Shown here piece by piece: positions 59,482-64,000 of a stretch of DNA of 64,000 bases. A program made the position numbers and the translations under genes. This stretch comes from Sycobia sp. Sy_11. Taxonomy: Eukaryota > Arthropoda > Insecta > Hymenoptera > Epichrysomallidae. The notes beneath the pieces were generated by a model that worked only from the letters and a program-made list of their open reading frames with translations, did no database searches and had not been told where the DNA came from. The DNA lies in assembly GCA_018907035.1 (NCBI GenBank), contig JACCIC010000004.1, forward strand, positions 5,594,001 through 5,658,000, read 5' to 3'. Position 1 is the stretch's first letter. Each line of letters begins with the position of its first letter.

Positions 59482-61507
59482 AAAACTTTTGTTGTATATA
59501 CATTATTATAATATTTATAACATCTTTATAAAATTTAGATTCCACGCAGCCTAGCATAGCCCAATGTGACCGCATATCCCCTTTACTTGCTTTCAGTCTC
59601 ATATATATTGCTACCTTATCTTAGAACTAGCATAAAGCCCTATCTCACGTCGACTTCGTATTTTCCGAGAGTTCTGCCTATGGACCAGGAAAATCTATAG
59701 CCAAACCCATTGGGATAAATGACTATTAGGAAAAACTGCTTAAATTGGATACCAAAGTCGCATTTCGGGATCTCGGGTATCGAATCTGTTAGTCTTGCAC
59801 GTTCTGCTGGCATTGTGGAATGTGCAATTCGCCAAAAATCGTAATAACGTACCTATCTGAAATAAATAAATCAATCTGAAATACTAAAAGAGCTTTGAAA
59901 TATAAATGGTCGAAAATGTTAAAACTAGGTAAGGCTGAATATTGTGTATATATTCAAAACATGCTGAATGACTTTTTTTGTGTAATGAGAAACAACATGT
60001 CAGCGATAAGCAAAGAGTTAGCGTCCGAGCGATCACGTATCCAAGTAGTTGCCAAGGCGAGCGTTGATTAAAGAAGTCGGATTATTTATTATAATATTGC
60101 ATTGTGACATGAAGTGAGGACCAATAATAATAAATAGAAAGTATTGGTTTATTAGTAATTGGACTTGAGAACAAGAATGGAATACTTATGAAGTTACTCT
60201 GCATATTCTTGAGTATACCGATATACTTGAACAGTTTGGGGCACGCCTTGGTATCATATATACCGATAGTTATATATGTCAAAATTTTAATAGCAATACT
60301 ATTTATAACCTTCCAGAGTTTTATGAAAACGATATACAGAAAAAATTGGTTCCATTTATACAAAAGCCAGGTAAATGTTGGATGAGTTGCCAATGATCGT
60401 TGATCTACGTAAAGCAAAAATGGTAGTTTAAGTTATTCGTTCTAGTGCACGTAGGAATTTTCCACGATATATACGGTACTTTAATATTCTACGCGACACT
60501 TCTGTCATATGCTAGAGCTGCCCGTAATCCAGAGATTATTGTACACCATAGCGGATAACTAATGGGCAGTGCATATTGTATCTAACAATAATATGTATGC
60601 AGTTTGACAACAATTTATAGAAATTTCATAATGTGAAGATCCAAAGAGTCTGAAGACGAGGTCTGAAAAATTATGGTAATATAACTAGTATTGTCTATTA
60701 GTGTAGGTATTTTTATATCAGATCAAAAATCTTAACATGAAAAAGTGTATGTATATTTCTGTCTGTGTATCAATCGTACAGTTTAGAACACATTCATAAA
60801 GTTATTTTCAAATATGTAACAGAATCATATTTCTACTGTGATTGACCAGCACCTCGTTGTTCTTTAGCATATTATCAGTTTGTGATCGTCTTATCCTTTT
60901 TCCAACATTTGAGGCTTAACCAAAATAATCGAGTGTTTATTGGCAATTCGATCGATATTGAAACATAGTACAAAAACGAGTAGTAACTTTTAGTGCTGCT
61001 CATAATCAATTTGGTACTGTGCCGAATCATATCAAGCATATCCTGTACATACCCATATCAATTGAACATTAAAGTTCCACTTTTTAATGAATGAGCGCTC
61101 TGTTATCAGCTATTGACAAGGCTTAGAAATAATAATGGATTTTCATCCCGTGTAAAGTTAGTTTGTACATTGAAGAGGATAAGAGAATATAATAATCTAA
61201 TGTGTCTGGTTCTAATGTTAGGCACTGAAAAAGATATTCTACTTTTGTGAAATTCGAATGTTAGAGATGAAAATTATATGTACGTAAAGTATCGTGCATA
61301 ATTATACTAAGCAGCTGTTGTAAATTATTTCTGCGCAATAAGAGGCAGAAAAAGAAAATTCTGTTCTAGACAGATAAAACTGCTGAAGAAGATATAAAGA
61401 TTATACAGGCATCTTGAAAAACAGAAAATAGTTCTGTAATCTAAATTAGACAGAAGAAAATGAGTCTTAATCAAAAATTAAACGAATTATGTAGATAACA
61501 ATCTCTT

Positions 61508-61576
<69 letters not shown>

Positions 61577-63427
61577 TTTCTCTCTCTCTGTCGTTATCTC
61601 TATCCCCTTGTATCACTAATCTATGTTATCTGTTTCTCTTCTCTTTCTTGTCTCTTTTCTCTTTACTTACTTCGTTTTCTCTTCTGTACCTATCTCTGCG
61701 ATTAATAGAATGTGAACTTTAGAATACAAAATAGATTGAGAAGTACATAAAAAACATCTAGTCTATTGCTTCACTTCAAAAAGATGATTCAATAAAGCAC
61801 ATCTAAAAGAAGAGATAGACGAGGTATTTTATATAGAGGGAGCGAATCAATTAGAAAAATTTGTCAACGAGGAAGCTATTAACAAAATTGATACATTATC
61901 CATTGGTTATTATTTTCTATAGCTGGATTCAACTCAGAAGGAATTAATGTAATAATAAGATATTACCAAAATCATAGTCCTAATTTTAAAATCATTTATC
62001 GTCAACCTTTTTCTAGAAGCCTATAATAAAACAATATCGGTACATGATCTTCTAGTTCAGAATTCTTAAACAGCTTCATTCTTTGTGAGGGCACTATAAG
62101 AAATTTACAGAGCGTTTACATATAAAATATGACAAAACTGATGTGTGGATGAATATTTTTAATACATAGATAGAAAAGGAGAGAACTTTGAATTTGCTGT
62201 TCGGAAAACCGACAATTTGTGCAGATAGTGTCTATAGTTTCATCATTACGACCTAGAACATTTTATTTTCTACTAGTAACTTAAGTATGACTTTAAGAGC
62301 AAAACTAATATCAGTTAGTTTCTGCAGAGGAGAAAAAAATAGAGAGAGAGAATGAAAGATTTGGAAAATATAACATTCATAAAAAATATATACACTTTGA
62401 AACAGTTCAACATTTTTATAAATATTGCAATAACTAACAAATAAATAAATAGAAAGCTCTCAGAAAATACTGTAAAATTATACAAGTGGAAAAAATATTT
62501 GAGAAATGGTTGAGACACATGCAAAAAATTTTTGATCTTAATAGAGAATATTTTCAAAATCGACAAACTTAATTAGAGCAGCAATATAAATGACAATCCC
62601 TGTAATTATAACTGATAAATAACAAGTTCTAAATGGAAATAAACTTTCAATTGAAGCTCTCATACTCGAAAAAGCTTAATTCAACTACATTGACGCGACT
62701 ATCGCGCAAAAACATTGAAGAATCTGTGTTGAGCTGAACTATTCAAACGCAACCAAAATTTAAACTACGTCATCAAGAACCGCAATTTGACAAAATATAC
62801 AGGAATACGGTTACTCTTTATACTGAGTTTCAAATCACTTTTCTTGAACATTAACCTACATAAAATAAACAATATACGTAGAAATAAATATATGTAAATT
62901 AATATCGAGTCTTTTATTTATTTATAAAACTATTTCTACTGTTTGTTATAATTTTTTAAAATTTATTTACTATACTAGATCTATTTATGTTATCACAGTT
63001 TTAATGCGTGCTATGACTTTAATCTGTTTTACTACTATTAACTATAGTTGTCTAGATTTCTTGTTGCTTTATGAATTCTTGTACTGTTTTCCGTTTCACT
63101 TATTTCTTTGCAAAGACCATAAGGTTTCCTAATATTTCAAATACAGTTTGTATATTACTATTAATTTTATTAATTTTATTGTTTTATTATTACTATTAAT
63201 TACATTATATAATAGCAACGACATTACATAAATCAATTTACCATACTTATAGTTCGTCTAATTTCTACTAAATTATATATTTACACATATTGAAATTACT
63301 CTTGTACTTGTTCAGTATATTTTATTTCGTCAGAAGGGCTTGACAGCCCAAACTGCAATTTCATATCATGAATTAAAAGATAATTTACTTATCAAATTCT
63401 GTATATGTTTTTTCATAATCAATATCT
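58405..63427. other. AT-rich intergenic region between the two protease genes
   Basis: Contains (TA)n at about 58801-58851 and 59434-59478 and a CT-rich tract at 61502-61589. Several short frames, such as 60188-60385 (hydrophobic) and 62315-62566, match nothing known. Confidence 0.6.
61502..61589. repeat. (CT)n microsatellite
   Basis: Long CT run with minor interruptions. Confidence 0.95.
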
Positions 63428-64000
63428 TTAAAATAAACGAATAAAAGTAGATAAACTTTGCTCATATCTAAAAACGTCCATCCTATGCAATTTCCTGCCT
63501 GTCATGGCATTTTTTATAAAGTACCAATAATGTGAAACTCTTGTATAAATTCCTGATAGTTCATCTTCAATACACTCAAGTGGACTTGCAATTAATACAC
63601 CAAAGACTTTGTTTTTATAAACAAGCGGACTGCCGCTGTCGCCCTATAAGAGCAATATTAAAATTAATAAAAAAATTTCCATTAACATCCCTCAATTTCA
63701 ATATTAATTCAACGTTTACCATACAGACACCCTCGGGATCATTTTCAGCGCGCTGCTTCACTCTGGCACATATATTATTACTTTTGATAACGTTATTGAA
63801 CAAACGATTGCACTGGTGATTGGATAAGACTTCTGCTTCGGCATATTTCAATTGTCCATCCGTAGATCCGTATTCATTTATTACGTTATCTTCGTCATTA
63901 AAGCTAGTAATAAAAACACTAAAACCATGGCCGGTCACGATGCCAGTCTTACGTAAATGTGAAAAATACGGAGCAGGTATTTCGAGTGACATTAAGTCAC
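63428..64000 (-). CDS. Chymotrypsin-like serine protease, paralogue of gene 1, partial (5' exons outside window)
   Basis: The last exon is 63643-63428: GDSGSPLVYKNKVFGVLI, DELSGIYTRVSHY, stop TAA at 63428-63430. The preceding exon is 63720 to beyond 64000: EIPAPYFSHLRKTGIVTGHGF, LKYAEAEVLSNHQCNRLF, NNICARVKQR, DPEGVCM, then donor GTAAAC. The 76-bp intron is at the same place and phase as in gene 1. By eye, about half of the residues match gene 1. The S1-pocket position is again Gly before VC, and the active-site motif is GDSGSP. The catalytic His and Asp exon lies off the window, so completeness cannot be judged. Confidence 0.85.

Noticed and set aside
60082..60417. Overlapping hydrophobic frames on both strands, possibly chemoreceptor-like
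   Set aside because: Hydrophobicity comes from AT-rich composition; no chemoreceptor motif or conserved intron position was seen.

Overview
The window looks like nuclear DNA from an insect, most likely an ant or another hymenopteran. That is inferred from an AT-rich background with GC-rich islands, many (TA)n and (GA)n tracts, a mauritiana-type mariner, several R1-clade non-LTR retrotransposons, and chymotrypsin-like serine protease genes with introns. There are no bacterial-style operons. Only about one and a half host protein-coding genes can be supported. Most other recognisable coding sequence belongs to transposable elements.

Left part (1-36.5 kb) is a dense stack of mobile elements. 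R1-clade element A runs on the minus strand from 3584 out of the window at base 1. Its 5' end abuts a (ATT)n tract at 3585-3712. R1-clade element B (plus strand, 3724-9180) sits on the other side of the tract inside a perfect 15-bp target-site duplication. A decayed BEL/Pao element follows on the minus strand (9196 to about 13725). Then come a mariner end fragment, three adjacent hairpins, a GC-rich island, an LTR-like block (17845-18642), a broken mariner (18727-19290), and a Helitron-like element (19292-21727). The Helitron-like element is interrupted by a 5'-truncated R1-clade copy (19638-20998, 16-bp duplication) and also contains a small MITE. A LOA-like non-LTR element (about 21770-26690, minus) is next. 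After it lies an apparently intact mariner with an open 345-codon transposase (27722-29002). The stretch ends with an LTR fragment (29750 to about 30937) and a Ty3/gypsy element (31608-34926) whose gag lies on the opposite strand from its pol.

Middle part (36.5-51 kb) has no recognisable protein gene. It is AT-rich, with long TA and GA tracts and four GC-rich, CpG-containing islands near 41.4, 43.6, 45.6 and 47.9 kb. A TATA box, initiator and splice donor at 39790-39863 fit the start of an unidentified transcript.

Right part (51-64 kb) carries two chymotrypsin-family serine protease genes on the minus strand. The first can be assembled as four exons between 51187 and 58320. Its signal-peptide exon lies 4.4 kb upstream of the catalytic exons, all splice phases agree, and it encodes 309 residues. 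The second, 63428 to the window edge, is partial. Both have a GDSGSP active-site motif and Gly at the residue equivalent to 189, so they are unlikely to be trypsins. They are probably secreted digestive or extracellular proteases in a tandem family. No previously undescribed defence or metabolic system was found. The most notable items are the paired R1 insertions at one (ATT)n tract, the intact mariner, the inverted gag segment, and the split protease gene.
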